Counted from the stretch's first letter, positions 52,001-64,000 are shown. The stretch is DNA of 64,000 nucleotides from Typha latifolia (GCA_019914945.1 CM034107.1:186001-250000), one strand, 5' to 3'. The notes: a model not told the origin generated them from the letters alone. A program made the numbers and translations.

Positions 52001-52185
52001 GATGTTGTGTTCAATAATTGCGGAGGTTGAGTGCCTTTTATCTTGTGGTGCAGGAAGAATATGAAGCAAATGATGAAATGGGAAGGCTGGAATGTGGCCA
52101 TAGCTTTCACGTATATTGCATAAAACAGTGGCTTTCTCAGAAGAACGCTTGCCCAGTCTGCAAGACTGCTGTTCCTAAAGCTTAG
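49093..52185 (+). CDS. RING-H2 E3 ubiquitin ligase (MBR/RHG1A-like)
   Basis: Five exons: 49093-49542, 49696-49857, 51631-51726, 51816-51965 and 52054-52185, all in phase 0, giving 329 residues. The N-terminal 150 residues are Pro/Ser/Ala/Arg-rich and probably disordered. Exons 3-4 carry the segment RYQDWRLDVDNMTYEELLEL and GYVSTGLREDEIIRSL that precedes the RING in plant MBR/HIP1-type ligases. The RING-H2 finger is at 282-322: CSIC at the end of exon 4, then CGHSFHVYCIKQWL and CPVC in exon 5. It transfers ubiquitin from an E2 to unknown substrates. The start is the first ATG after a CT-rich leader, in context AGCCATGGC. The intron at 49858-51630 is long (about 1.8 kb) and featureless. Confidence 0.93.
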
Positions 52186-53632
52186 TGCGGACTGGCTATA
52201 GTTGTTGGCAGAAACTAAGCTCAGTTCTCTGTCCTTGTCTCTGTACAGTTCTTTTCTCCAAGATAATCACCACATCCATTCTTTCTTGTTGTTATTTTGT
52301 TTGCTGATACAATCGACTTTTCAAAGTGTGCTTTAGTCAGGTTGGGGGCAAACATAAATGTCTCATACATTCAACTCTTAGATGAGTGGAAAGTCATGTA
52401 TTTTGGTGTTTGTTGGAACAAACCCTTTTATATATTCCTTACTATATTTTCCTCATGAAGTTGGCAGTGGTGGCTATGGAATTTGTTAAGAAAAGCATGG
52501 CTAGTTTGATTGAGTTAATTTCTTACTCTTAGGATGTGAAAGCTTGGTTCAGTTGCGTTCTTTCGTTTTGGACTTTTTCATTGTGAGGGATTATTCATGT
52601 CTTTAATCTGTTGTGCCCTAGTTCTTTTTTAGGGTTACCTCCATTATGATTTAGTACCACATTACACCCTGAAGAATACAAATGTAAGATTTACCCATTA
52701 CACTATGTAAAAACTGACTGGAACGATCGTAACATATTAACATACCAGTCTCTTCAATTTCGCCATATTAATATTAAGATCAATATTACATCCAATCGGA
52801 CAATTAGAGTTCCACCTCTTGCCAAATCTACTATCAAGAAACGATCAGGGTCCCTACATCAATTTAATAGATGGAAATTATGATTCAATCCAATTTTATT
52901 GGGATCATTCTCTTCCAGTTCCAGCAATAAAATACAAATAGTGCCCACGAAGAAATCTCAGTGGACATCAACCTTCAACCAAACTGACAACGGTGAAGCA
53001 AGCTGCTCATAGTGAGATTACACAAACGATGAGACCTACCAACCCCTGCTTAGGAAGAACATCGCTCAACCATACTGTTCATGAAAATCAAGTATCATCT
53101 TGGCCAGTCACCAGTCTTATTTTTATCACCAGACCAACACCAACCATGTACCGTTAATATATGCAAATTCATCTTCGAGCATGATTTATGAGACATGAAA
53201 CTATGATCTTCGTATCTAGATGTTAAAAGAGCCCTTTCGTACAGCACTATCTGTTCTGATCACATCATCGAGGTATTATTCTGGAATCTTCACATCTTAT
53301 AAAGGTAACAAATTTACAACGTTAGATGGTCAAAATGATACAACAGGTCATCTACACTTTGATTTACAAGAGTCCCCAAACAATTTCCAGGACAACCAAG
53401 ATATTTCACTTTCTGTAAATAATGTATTTGAAATTGCATCCTTGCTAGTTTATGTTTTGCAGCAGATCATCTCATCAAGGAAGCAGTATGGAACAAAAGG
53501 TGGAGAACGTCTACTGGCCTTTTTCGGCTGTTGAATAGGTAAACCTAAATCTGTTCACTATAGTGTAGTGCCTGACAAGCTTTGATTTAATTAAATGAAC
53601 ATGTTGTGATGCTTGCGACAAATTTTAAGTCT
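52186..53632. other. Convergent intergenic region
   Basis: Shared 3' side of the RING gene (plus) and the hydrolase gene (minus). The open frame at 53220-53534 has no recognisable content. No gene seen. Confidence 0.6.
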
Positions 53633-56600
53633 TCAATTGGACGATTCATCATGGCGAGAAAGAAACTCTATAATACATGGGTAGACTTCATCCACTGCCT
53701 GCATAACAAGATCAGAAGGACCCAATGCATGACATGTTCCAATATGATATAAACTCTTGATTTAAGATGACAAAGCTTAACATCATACCAGCCGCCCACC
53801 AACCAAGTCGTAATGTGCATAATGCGGGCCAGCAGATTTTCCAAAAACTTTGTAAGTGACCAAATGCTGAGGAAGAAGTTTCACAGTTTCTGCAGATGCA
53901 AAGGCAACAGATCACCAAGGTCAGTCAAGGGAAACTGAACATGTCAACTATACGAGTCCCTCAAATTTACCAAAAACAGCTTCTGGAGGGCAAATCAGGT
54001 CCTGATCTCCAGCCAGTGACAGAACAGGGACACTATTTTTATGTAGATGATCATTGTAAGAGAAGGTACCAATCCTGTTACGCAAACCCCCTTCACGGAA
54101 AGCAGTTGTGAGCTGCAGGAGAACCTTTGCAGGTACTGTGCCTGTACATTATGATATATTAACCATCAAGGACAGAAAATTCACAAAACAATACCATGGA
54201 TACCATGGTAAAAGAAAAGAAAAGGTGTACACAAATTTGCAAATGGGAAACTACAGCTAAAGGAAAAATTCATAATCTCCTGACCATGCTCACTGACACA
54301 GTGACATGGCAATTTGTGTCTTCAGGAACATAGACATCATCAGTGTAAATGCTAGCAGTCGTTGATCATATGCAATTAATAGGAATATGAGAAAATATTA
54401 AATTCATGCATAAACTATTTTTAGTAGCTTTCTCCATGAATACATCATCTGTAGCTTGCAATGTCAATCAGAAAGAACTGAAATGGACTTGATGGAAAAG
54501 ATTTTGGTTAATTATCTCATTACATATAATGTAGAATGAAGAAATAAGGTAAAACAAGTTTGCACTTACAGAAATTATTCAAAACAAGCTTCGAATACAA
54601 TTCAGGGTGCATCATGTCCTGTGCTGAAATTTGAGGATTAAGCCACGACAAAACATACGGTGGACGAGTTGATAAAGGATGAGCAGCTGCTAATAATGCT
54701 CCCAATGGAACAACAGGAACATTAAGAACCTGTGCAGGATCAGCCTGAAAAGCAAATTCAATTAATATTAACTTCTTAATTATGTTAAAAGATATTTGCC
54801 AACAAGTTGCCAAGTCTTCGACTTACAAGAGGCAGTAGCAACTTTAGTGAGGAATTGGATGTTGTATAGTCAACAGATGATGCCAAAGTAACAACCGCTG
54901 CCAATCCAGAGTTGACCCCTTCATGACCTTAAAATGGGCGATCAAACAAATATTATGATTAAACATTAGCCGACTTAAGTGACACCAAAATGCCATGAGG
55001 GTTATAAACATTGGTACAGAGTGTGTAAGAAAAACTCTGAACATGGACTGTCCAAGTGGAATAACCAAACTCATGAAAAGCTGAAGAACCCTACCACACT
55101 TCGACAACATCGCATACAGTAAGATTCCCCCCATCGAGTGACCAATTGCAAGCAATTTTCCATCACTTGTCTTGCTTTGAAGCCTTATATAATCCATCTA
55201 CAAACAGAAAAACAAGTATAACGGAATGCTAAAATGAATGTAATATGACCAGAAAAAAGATTATTAAGAAAAGAGATGTGAAGAAAGTCGGAAACAGTTG
55301 GCTATGTGAGACAAGATCTCAGATACCCCATGACTGGACTTTTTTGAAACAAGAGGACATGTCACCTCACCGCAGCAGGTATGTCCTCCTCCAGGTAGTG
55401 ATCGAAATCCCAATCATATGAGACAATTAGATCAAGCTGTTTCTGGAAATCTTCTACAGTTGCTGAAAAACGGTCCTGCAAGTCAAACAGTTGAGGCGAG
55501 ACAGATCTTTGACCTTCTTCAATAATCTTCACGAGACGCTGACTTAGGTCTCTAATTTGATCAGAAATGGCAGAATTTTTCCTGGCTTCTAGAAGACCTG
55601 AGACTTTTTCTGCAATCTCATTTAGTCCTTCTGTTAACTGTGCATCTTCCAGAAGTTTTGAAAGTCTATCAAAAAAATTAGCTGAAATAATTCTTAATTG
55701 ACCTTCATTTAGATAGCCTGATAGTGTTTCAGCTAAACGCATGAAAGTGTCTGTTAACTTTGTTACTAACTGTGGTTCATCCCAAGTTACATCTGTCTTA
55801 CTTTCACTTACTATGGAGACATCAGAATTTTGCATTTGACCAGCTATCATAGTTGACTGTTTATCTACACATACAACAATTTTCGTGTTATCCTTAGCAT
55901 CAACAGCACCTGAGTCAGACCCAGCAGACTTGTTGGACTGCTTCAGCATCTTCAATTCAGATTCACGTTTGCTCAAGCCTGCTCCCCGCACTTCAACAAT
56001 CCATGTGTCGAACCCTTGCATAGACATATGGCGAGCAAATGAAGCCTGAAGGCAAGTGATATGCATCAGAAATATAGACAAAGTTATCTTTGTGATGTCA
56101 ATAAAAAGAGACCTACAACCAGACATGCACCACTAAGGAGAAGCATGCACATATAGCTTGGATGATACAAATTAAAGAAGCATAAGAAATCGTCCCACTG
56201 GCACCTAAAATCCTCACCACTAGCACTTCATATTAATAATTTTCTTTGGTTTCATAAGTATAGCTGTTTTCTTTCGGTTTCTCAAATTTTCATGTTTTCT
56301 CATGCAGTTATTTTATGAAGTTCCTTCCAACAATGGATGCCGATGACCATATTTGTGAAGCAGAACAGAAAATAGTCAAAATACAACTATAGCTTTTCAT
56401 GCAGATGAAAGAAAAACAAATGATCTTTCAAATCTAATCTCATTAACTACATCATTGAGAGCGAGAAGATAAATTCTCTTTATCCAACATAACTTTGCTT
56501 GTTTTCTATGTTCCGTGCACCGAGTAACCCTTGTGATCCACGAATGCAAGCTTTCTGCACTGTCAAAGGAACTTCCATCTGCACAAAACATAACAATCCG

Positions 56601-57371
56601 ACCCTTCACAATTTTTAGAACACATCATATATATAGCATCATTTCTAGCAACAGATATCAGAAAAAACAAACAGATGATGCAAATGGCAATAAATCAAAA
56701 TAAACGTTTTATTTATTACTTTAATCCATCATTTAGGATCACACAATATGGAATCAACCTAGAAGTAAACACTAATAACCACTAAATTTTAGTAGCGGAA
56801 ACAAGATCTTAGTCAGAGATATCCAACAAAAGAGAACTCACCCCCGGAGAGAGATCAAACCCGATTGCGTTCGTCCCAACCCCCGATAAAAGCACCAAGG
56901 GATGATTCCTCTTCGGCGCCTACCAATCCATCAAAAATCCAAATCAAACGCAAGATCCCGAAGAGGAAAAACATAAAACACCAGAAGTGCAATTCTGAAA
57001 CAAACAATTGCCACCTCCGGTGACGGGGTGTAGCGCCAGAGCGCGAGCCTCCACTCGGTGCCCGGCACCGGCGCGTAGTGGAGCTCGTCGGCGGTGCATA
57101 ACGCGGGCTTGTTCTCCTCTTTCATTACGGAGGCCGCGCCCGGCGATGCGGATAGCGGCCGCGTGAAGGAGGAATCAGCGCGGGGCAAGACGAGGGGGTA
57201 CGCGGCGAATGGTCTTCCTCGCCTCCGGCGTCCACCGGCGGCAAGGGGGTCACAATCCACACGGCGGGACGAGGCGGCGCCGCTGCATGGAGGAGTGGAG
57301 GAGTGGTGGTAGGCGGCGGCGGTGGCCGCAAGGGCGGCGCGGAAATCGGTGTGGGAGAGATGGAGAAGCAT
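53633..57371 (-). CDS. Alpha/beta hydrolase of the At1g15060/At1g73750 type
   Basis: Nine exons: 57015-57371, 56842-56919, 55371-56045, 55095-55197, 54827-54927, 54570-54744, 53971-54141, 53789-53889 and 53633-53698; phases close to give 608 residues. Residues 125-150 carry NHPLVLLSGVGTNAIGFDLS; exon 3 begins with the hydrolase strand GFDTWIVEVRGAG and then holds a long polar insert (about residues 165-365) characteristic of this plant family. The nucleophile elbow is GHSMGG, with Ser about 391. Candidate acid and histidine of the triad are in SLAGDQDLICPPEAVF and SAGPHYAHYDLVGG. Substrate is unknown. The first exon is GC-rich with an Arg/Ala/Ser-rich N-terminus that could be a targeting peptide. 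ATG at 57369-57371. Confidence 0.92.
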
Positions 57372-57976
57372 CGAGAGATGTCTGGTTTATTTTCTTTCGC
57401 TGTTCCACGTTACAACTATTACCTGTTACTTGTATGGTATTTGGCCACGTTTTTCCACTTCTATTTCTTTGATTGCTTTTGGTATTTGGCCACGTTTTAA
57501 GCTTATTTATTAAAACTTATAATTTGTAAATTAAATATTGGCGAAAAAAACTTAACAATACATTTAATTAGTTTAGAATGTATCTACTCTTTTAAGGGGT
57601 TAAAAGTGATACATATCAATAGTTAAGAGAGTCAATTGATGATTAGGCGATGGACCCAACTGCCAACCAGATCCTGACTGGCAATTAGGTTGGAATTTAG
57701 ATGCAGAATTGGGTGTTAACTAAGTCAATGAAAGTGTGCAATTTATTTTTGAAACCTAACCTGTCCCAAATTGGCACAGCTGATGCCATTCTTTACTTAG
57801 GATGTTGGTTGTTCTAAGTAGAAGACTTCCGTCATGCTCACTGAAGAGAAAGCAAAGAAGAACCATTTCTTCACCTGATAAAGTTTCTTCTTGTAGGCCT
57901 ATGTTTATAAAGTTGCCCAATTTTATTACCACGAGGCAAGAGGACCTTGCTAGTTGCTATTGAACATAACTACAAC
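57372..57976. other. Short intergenic spacer
   Basis: Between the hydrolase start and the 3' end of the WEB-like gene, which lie head-to-tail on the minus strand. AT-rich; serves as hydrolase promoter and WEB terminator region. A 20-base direct repeat (GTATTTGGCCACGTTTT around 57437 and 57481) is visible. Confidence 0.7.
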
Positions 57977-59860
57977 TCAAATCTTCTTCCCAGATCTCCT
58001 ATCCCTGATAAGCTTGACTAAATTTGGCACTACCTTCCTTCTCTTAATAGTAAATGATCTGAAACGAGTATTTCGATTACCAGATGATGCTGATACATTA
58101 CTCATGTTTGTCCTTCCTGATGCTGTTGGAATTCCCTTCTTCCTTAAAGATTTTATTGCAGGCACTGCTGCAAGTTGCAGAGCAGAAGTCTCTCCCTTGC
58201 ACTTAGATATCTCTTCCTCCATTGCCTTCTTTGCAAACAATGACTTCTCCATCTCACAAAGCTTTTGCTCCTCCATGGCTCTGAATCCTTTTATCTCCGA
58301 CTCGGCAAACTCAGTCCTCAACACAATCTCCTTCTCCGCGGCCTTCAATGCTTCAATCCACAGCTGAGCTGCTGCCACCTTCTTGTCTGCAACAACTTGA
58401 ACTGCCACTGCACTCCTGAATAAGTAGTCATATTCGCATTTCGAAATAGATAATGCAAACCTGCGATAAATTGAATCAGCTCTAGCCTTCATGGTCCTAT
58501 CTGCAACGTCCTTTAACTTCTTCAATGCAGCGGCTTCTGATGCTTTAACTAGCTTTAATAGTTGAGCTGCAGCTTGCAGTCTGGCATCTAATGAGCTGAT
58601 CTCGATGTCGGTCTTCTTGATTTCTTCTCTAGTACATCTAGTCTCTTCGTCAACTAGCTCCTTCTCTCTCTTTGCTGCATCAGTTTCTGCTCGCAGTTGT
58701 TGTAATGCTGCCAATAGACTCGAAATTATCAATTTAGCCCTCTCATCAGCCACTGAAGCAGACTCCAATCTAGACTTGGCACTCAGAAGCTCTGCACTGA
58801 GGTACTGAACATTTGAATCAGCTTTCTTTTCTAGTCTCTTCAATCGATTGGCTTCTTCAGACAGATGCATCTTATCCTCTCGTATTTGGTCCATTGAAGA
58901 CATGAGTTGAAATCCTTCTTCCTTAATGGAAGCCAATTCGTGCTTCGCTGATTGCAATTCTAACCTCCCTTTTTTCATTCTACTATTAGTCTGCATTGTT
59001 CTGGTCAACTCCATTTCATTTTGTAGAACAGTCACATCTGAATTAGTCGTTGCGAGCTTTGTCTCAAGTGCCTTGGCTCGATTGATTTCTCTACGAAGTT
59101 CCTCTATTCTCTTTTTTGCAGCATCCATGTTCTTGGCAAATTGACCTGCCGCCGCCTCTCGCTGAGCTTCTACTTCTCGCCATTCCTTTCCAGCTTCAAT
59201 ACGGGCAAGCTCCACTAGGACATGCTCTTCGTTGGCTTCCTCTATCTCCTTCTTCAGCTCATCCACCAACAGCGAATGATACTGCGTTTTTGAAGTAGAA
59301 GCTTCGATTTCCTTCTCAGCTTGAGCTTTCGCTTCTAAAGCAGATGTTATATCATGCTTCAGTCTGCTCAGCTCTTTCTTCACATTATCCAATTCCAGCA
59401 TCACTTCAGCAAACTCCTTTTTGCGTGTCCCAGATCTGTGAATCGACTGAAGCTGTGATCTCTGAGTCATTGCTTTGGCATTGGCCTCCTCAATTTTGCG
59501 TGCAAGTTCTCTAGCCGTGCTCCTGACTCTGAACAATTCAGGCTCGGCATGAGCTTTCTCCTTCTCTGCTGAAGTCTTAGCCTCATGTAGCCTGCTAATG
59601 TCCATTTTTGCGAGATGGAGTTTGCCAGTTTTTGAAGGTAAATCCTATTGAGCACATATAAGTTGCCTCAGTAACTGAACTTGGTTCACTGAACCAGCAC
59701 TAAATCACATGATATATGGCAGTATACAATTTAAAGCTAGTACCTCAAGTATTGAAATCTGGGACTTGTGCATCTTTGATTCTCTTCCTTCAATTCTGTC
59801 ACAAGAGAGGCTAATGGCAGCTTCAAATCCATCTGTGCTCTCAGACTTTGTGTTGTCCAT
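57977..59860 (-). CDS. WEB family (DUF827) coiled-coil protein, PMI2/WEB2-like
   Basis: Exons 59744-59860 and 57977-59644 give 594 residues from the ATG at 59858-59860; a further in-frame ATG at 59888-59890 would add 10 residues (MCLDWVSLIQ). Nearly the whole protein, about residues 50-500, is heptad-rich coiled coil (AEKEKAHAEPELFRVRSTAR, KKEIEEANEEHVLVELARIE, ADERAKLIISSLLAALQQLR). The region ALKAAEKEIVLRTEFAESEI and the basic, Ser-rich C-terminus (RSFTIKRRKVVPNLVKLI) fit WEB/PMI proteins, which act in the cytosol on blue-light chloroplast movement through cp-actin (family knowledge). Assignment to PMI2 versus another WEB member is uncertain. Confidence 0.85.
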
Positions 59861-61019
59861 TTGAATCAATGATACCCAGTCCAAGCACATCAGAGAGAAG
59901 TAATCTTTAACTGCATCCTATTTATGACAACTCCAGTGCTCATTTGAGAAATGAAACTGCACAAGTAGGAAGAACAAGAGCTGTGAAGGAAAAAATAAAT
60001 AAAAATAGAGGCTTCATTCAGTACTTCAGTAATTATCATGAGATAAACTCCAAGGCTATCTACATGGCAAACATCCAAAGGAACCGTCGCCATACAATTA
60101 TCCTGATTTCGTTTTAATCTCCTAGTATCTATCAAAGTATCCAGCTCAGAAATTTTCTTTAAATGTCGGATAGTTGGCAATTGGCTTAAAGAGTTCAAGT
60201 TCAGTTCCACCTTGTTGCTTGTATTCTAGCAGGTCTTCTATTTAAGAGATGGGCCCTTTTCATGTTGAGAAGAATAAACGCTGAGCATTTTCTTTACCTC
60301 AAAAAACAGTCAGTTAACAATTATTTCAGATTGTTAAATATAAAAAAAAAACATTGTTTTCTAACGGCTTAAGGTTATAGTAGTTAAAAAGAGAGACTGT
60401 TAAATATAAAATATATTATCAAAATCAAAATATATAATGTAGAGAGAACGATCGCTGGTCCATCAAGAATTTGATCATTTTGGATCTAGATTGCGACAAA
60501 TTCGAGTCATATACTAAAAATAAATTTTAAATACAAATGAACCCTTCTTATATAGCATTTATAGTAACTAATATGTGATAATTTCTTACTATTACACACA
60601 TGCACGCGCGCAAACACAAGACAATATCAACAATCAATTTTAAAGATACCAAACCAAACCATATAATAAATGTGTAAGATTCTTAAGATTATATTCATCT
60701 TAAATTTTCATCCAGCCATTACTTCACAAGAAAGACTGATCCTAAATTGGGAAACTTGGAGAAAAAGAATAGTAAGTGCGGATGGAGATTCTTTTTTTCC
60801 CAGCTCAGACGGTTTTTTGCTAATAGAAGGGATTGTGACACGTATAGTAATAGATCGTATAGAAAACTTACAACCTCGTATGTAGATGATCCGTTGCAAA
60901 CAGCAAACCTGTCAACCAATCAGCGACGCCACACCTAAAACCAGAACAAAACCAAAAGTGAAAAAAACGAAAACGAAAACATTTCGAAGAAACCCCGACG
61001 CGGAGGAGAGGAGGAGACG
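59861..61019. other. Divergent intergenic region
   Basis: Upstream of the WEB-like gene (minus) and the small Cys-rich gene (plus). A minus-strand frame at 59891-60210 is open for about 105 codons but lacks an initial ATG and is probably 5' leader. The rest is AT-rich spacer; 60900-61019 is GC-rising and probably the leader of the plus-strand gene. Confidence 0.5.
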
Positions 61020-61382
61020 ATGGGAACCCGGCGATCTCTCCGACGCCGGAGCCAGCTACCTCATTCGCCGCCGACGCCTGCGGATCCAAGTCATCAGCCT
61101 CCAGGATGCGGCCAGGCGGCGTCGGAGTGCGTGGCGAGCACGTGCGTGCTGTGCGCTTGTTGCCCCCTTTGTCTTCTCTGTTGCTTTGTCCTCCTCCCCT
61201 TCCGCCTCGCCCGAAGCGCCGTCAGCCGGTGTGCCCACTTCCGAAGATCACGCAGCCTCTCGGCCGGCGGGGGGTACTCCTCCTTCTCCGACATCGATCT
61301 CGATGGCGCCGAGCCCCAATGGAGGCCGGAGGAGGAGGAGAAGAAGCTTCGTGGCCCATCTCGTTGGAGGCGCAAAAGTTAG
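61020..61382 (+). CDS. Probable small Cys-rich membrane-associated protein
   Basis: ATG at 61020, 120 residues. A basic N-terminus (MGTRRSLRRRSQ) precedes a Cys-rich hydrophobic core at about 37-60 (CVASTCVLCACCPLCLLCCF), then a basic/Ser region and an acidic tail (WRPEEEEKKL). The arrangement resembles plant-specific small proteins with a CCCCP-type hydrophobic patch. Because the interval is GC-rich, frames at 60886-61428 and 61106-61402 are also open; I prefer this one for its ATG and the Cys/hydrophobic pattern. Function unknown. Confidence 0.5.
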   Translation: MGTRRSLRRRSQLPHSPPTPADPSHQPPGCGQAASECVASTCVLCACCPLCLLCCFVLLPFRLARSAVSRCAHFRRSRSLSAGGGYSSFSDIDLDGAEPQWRPEEEEKKLRGPSRWRRKS

Positions 61383-61763
61383 TGGACCGGAGTGGCGAAT
61401 AGCAAAGGTGGGCTCGAGTTTTGGTTAGAGATTGGTTGTTTTCGATTGGATGCTTTGATTGATCGACACAGTAGAAGCCTCCTCTTTCGGATTCGGAGGA
61501 GAGTTTGCAAGGCAGAGGCTGAGAGAGAATTTCGTGACTTGCGTTTGAAAACTTAGGATCATTTTTCGAGGAATTCATTCGAATCAATGGAAATCGAATT
61601 TGCCGCCTAAATACAAATAGATCTCAGATCTATGTGTATTTGATTTATAAACTCATTGCACCTAAATATAGTTTGAAAGATGATAAAAAAAACAGCAGCG
61701 TATTATTATTATTTATTATTTTGGAAAAGTTTTACTGGAAAATAAATGAGTTATATATTTAGA
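61383..61763. other. Intergenic spacer
   Basis: 3' flank of the small Cys-rich gene and start of the promoter of the next gene. No coding signature. Confidence 0.6.
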
Positions 61764-61842
61764 ATACATACATACATTCATACATACATACATTCATACA
61801 TTCATACATACATACATACATATACATACATACATACATACA

Positions 61843-61933
<91 letters not shown>
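61764..61933. repeat. Very long compound microsatellite (CATA/CATT)n-(TA)n
   Basis: About 105 bases of tetranucleotide CATA/CATT repeats followed by about 30 TA units, roughly 170 bases in total, ending about 35 bp before the start codon at 61968. Confidence 0.95.
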
Positions 61934-61936
<3 letters not shown>

Positions 61937-61967
61937 GGTTGAGAAAATCGAAGAAGGTTAGGATACG

Positions 61968-64000
61968 ATGGAGGGTTGGATTCGCGCGATGGTTGAAGCC
62001 ATCCATTCCAGCCGCACGCAGGCTGTTATCTTCCTCTCCGGTGGAGCTTCTCAGGTTCCCAATTCTCTCTCTCCTTCCTGTTGGAAATTTCTTCCTCTCG
62101 TCTCGAGTCACGAGTCAATAAGCGGAATTCGAATCGAATACTTTCAGGCCCTTGGATGGTTGATGTCCGTCCCAGGAGCTTCCAACACGATTCTCGAGGT
62201 CGTCGTCCCTTACTCCAGGATCTCTATGGCCCAATTGCTCGGCAAGGTAATCCTCTTCTAACCCCCACCCCCCCCTATATAACATATTTATTCTTTAATA
62301 TTCGGTTAATACACTCTCCAAGTGATTACGGATTCTTAATTTTATTCGGAACTCATTTGTATACATCTCTGGCCTTCAGATTCCGACTCAATTTGCTAGC
62401 CAGCAAATCGCAGAGGAAATGGCTTTAGTGGCATATAATCGTGCTTTGAAGCTTTCTAGACCAGGTTTGCAGTAGTAGTCCAAATCTGATGAAATCATGT
62501 TTCCTATGATGTCCTCTTTACGATTTATGTTTGTCGTAGAATGCAATTTTGATATATGTTCACTTGTTACGTGGATGTTTAAAGTGATGGTCATGGAATG
62601 CGAAGTCCTGTTTTCATGATCAATGACATTTAGCTTACTTTTATTTATAATTATTGCTATGGCATAATTTTTATAGTGATTAATTAATCCTGAAGGGCAA
62701 GTATATAAACAAAGATTCCTTCATGTGATGTTCCAAAAGGTGGTTGTGGCGTTGAGTTTCACAGGCATGCATATTCTGTGTAGCTCCATTATTTCAGGGG
62801 CTACAGTCAAATGAAAATGATATTATATTCTTTTAGTAGTTTTGGATGTTAGAGGAAATTGGTGAAAGTCTTTAGTCTCTTCTATAAACCCTGATCCAAC
62901 AAGTTTTAGATTACATATTGAGATTAGGTAAGGAACAAAGTATATTTTATAACTGAGCTTTGTTCACTGAACAAAATATTCAAGTTCCGCTCTCTTCTTA
63001 TCACACAATTATTAGTGGGGCACTAGAGGGATCAAAGCTATGTGCTTCTCATCTTCCTATCACAGCATCAGGGAAATAAGTTCAAATGAATATCCACTAT
63101 TTTGGTTCTACACAAGAATCTAATGTGCTTTGCTGATAATAAAGGATTGGTCATAATCCACATATTATGTTGGATGTCTATTTTCTTTGCAAGGTTTTTC
63201 CCTCCTTTTTCCTTCTAGTGCAATATTATATCTGTGTTTACAATATAACTAAATCAGAACTTTTCTTTCAATAGGTATGCGAGTTATGGGTGTTGGATTT
63301 ACTGGGTCATTAGCTAGCGCACATCCAAAACATGGTGACCATAGGTACTCTTAGTCTCACTTTTCAATAGTTTTTTTCTCTAATAAGTTGTTTCTAATAA
63401 TATGACTATGTTAATTGACTAATTAGTCGAGTTCGAGTTTATACTTTCTTACAATCGCTACTATGAAAATTATTGCTTGATTCATTAAGATATGGAGTCG
63501 ACAATAATACTAATTATTTTACTTGGTGAAAATACATCCTCAATAGAGAAGCACCAGGAGTAAGTTAATTTAACATTTGAGTTTAGCAAATGAGTAATGC
63601 CTATGAAATTGGATGTAATCGATTAAAATAGTGAAGATTACACCACTCGATGAATAGATTAGGGTAGCTGCCACACGTCCATATAGAGTACAATAAATTC
63701 TTTTTTAACTGAATACAGCCACAGATGGTTTGAAGGTGTTCCATAGGTATACATAGCTCGACATGGGTAGGCTAACAAGTCAATAATCCTACTTGCGATA
63801 ATAACTTATGCAATATGTTACAGCTGCTTAATATCTACTTTATGTTTGTTACCTATCCTTTTCCTGCCACCATAGCCTGCTGTCCTCTTTTGCTTTTATT
63901 TCTACAGAAAAATGTATCACCATGCATGATTTCCTTGTTTTCTTGTGGATGTTTAGGCTTTTTGAGTTGGATCTTATCCATTTAGCTAGCTAACAATTAT
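61968..64000 (+). CDS. CinA-like/nucleotidylyltransferase protein of the At2g01220 type (partial, runs off the right edge)
   Basis: Four exons visible: 61968-62054, 62148-62246, 62380-62464 and 63275-63344, with consistent phases; further exons lie beyond base 64000 or in the remaining sequence. The product begins [20 protein letters not shown], then [58 protein letters not shown] and [20 protein letters not shown]. This is the CinA-like N-terminal domain found in plant proteins whose C-terminal part is an NMN-adenylyltransferase-like (nucleotidylyltransferase) domain; that second domain is not in the window. Intron 3 (62465-63274) and the tail 63345-64000 are AT-rich. The long repeat at 61764-61933 sits in its promoter or leader. 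Confidence 0.85.

Noticed and set aside
53220..53534. 104-codon plus-strand frame between the RING and hydrolase genes
   Set aside because: No domain or splice context, in an AT-rich convergent 3' region.
59891..60210. Minus-strand frame upstream of the WEB-like gene
   Set aside because: No ATG at its start, no join to the WEB frame, and the translation has no recognisable feature; more likely 5' leader.

Overview
The window is nuclear DNA of a flowering plant, most likely a monocot. Genes have GT-AG introns, many coding 5' ends are very GC-rich while introns and spacers are AT-rich, TATA boxes sit where plant core promoters do, and (TA)n and (GA/CT)n microsatellites are common. The GC-skewed first exons suggest a monocot; a non-grass such as a pineapple or palm relative is an impression, not a demonstrated assignment. 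I see no bacterial operon, CRISPR array, virus, intact transposon, tRNA or rRNA.

Layout. 0-2.7 kb: the 5' two-thirds of the thylakoid kinase STN7 (minus strand, cut by the left edge). 3.2-7.5 kb: a tandem duplication of a DEVIL/ROTUNDIFOLIA small-peptide gene, two intact 39-residue peptides with matching promoters and 3' flanks, plus a peptide-less third relic. 8.9-10.9 kb: a two-exon SHAQKYF MYB (minus). 12.4-15.2 kb: a five-exon plant protein of unknown function (plus), followed by exon-like debris. 19.3-20.9 kb: single-exon plastid threonine synthase (minus). 21.7-24.2 kb: eight-exon peptidyl-tRNA hydrolase (minus). 24.8-25.7 kb: a two-exon, single-pass membrane protein of unknown function (minus). 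27.1-28.1 kb: a WIP-type zinc-finger transcription factor (plus). 28.1-37.8 kb: long non-coding stretch with microsatellites, a TATA box with a dubious ORF and a local tandem duplication. 37.9-38.9 kb: intronless RAV (AP2+B3) transcription factor (plus). 41.6 kb: possible small ORF. 42.2-46.2 kb: plant MurG homologue (plus) with a reading-frame problem at its N-terminus. 49.1-52.2 kb: five-exon RING-H2 E3 ligase (plus). 53.6-57.4 kb: nine-exon alpha/beta hydrolase of the At1g15060/At1g73750 type (minus). 58.0-59.9 kb: WEB/PMI2-like coiled-coil protein (minus). 61.0 kb: probable small Cys-rich protein (plus). 62.0 kb to the right edge: the start of a CinA-like/nucleotidylyltransferase protein of the At2g01220 type (plus), whose ATG lies about 35 bp after a very long tetra/dinucleotide repeat.

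Functional links. Several products are predicted or known to act in plastids (STN7, threonine synthase, peptidyl-tRNA hydrolase, MurG homologue, WEB/PMI-type protein), but the genes are independent transcription units, not an operon. The MurG - RING - hydrolase neighbourhood resembles Arabidopsis At1g73740-At1g73760 as I remember it and is probably ancestral microsynteny. Exon boundaries were read by eye from GT/AG sites, phase and protein-family resemblance; where total coding length is stated it was checked to be divisible by three.
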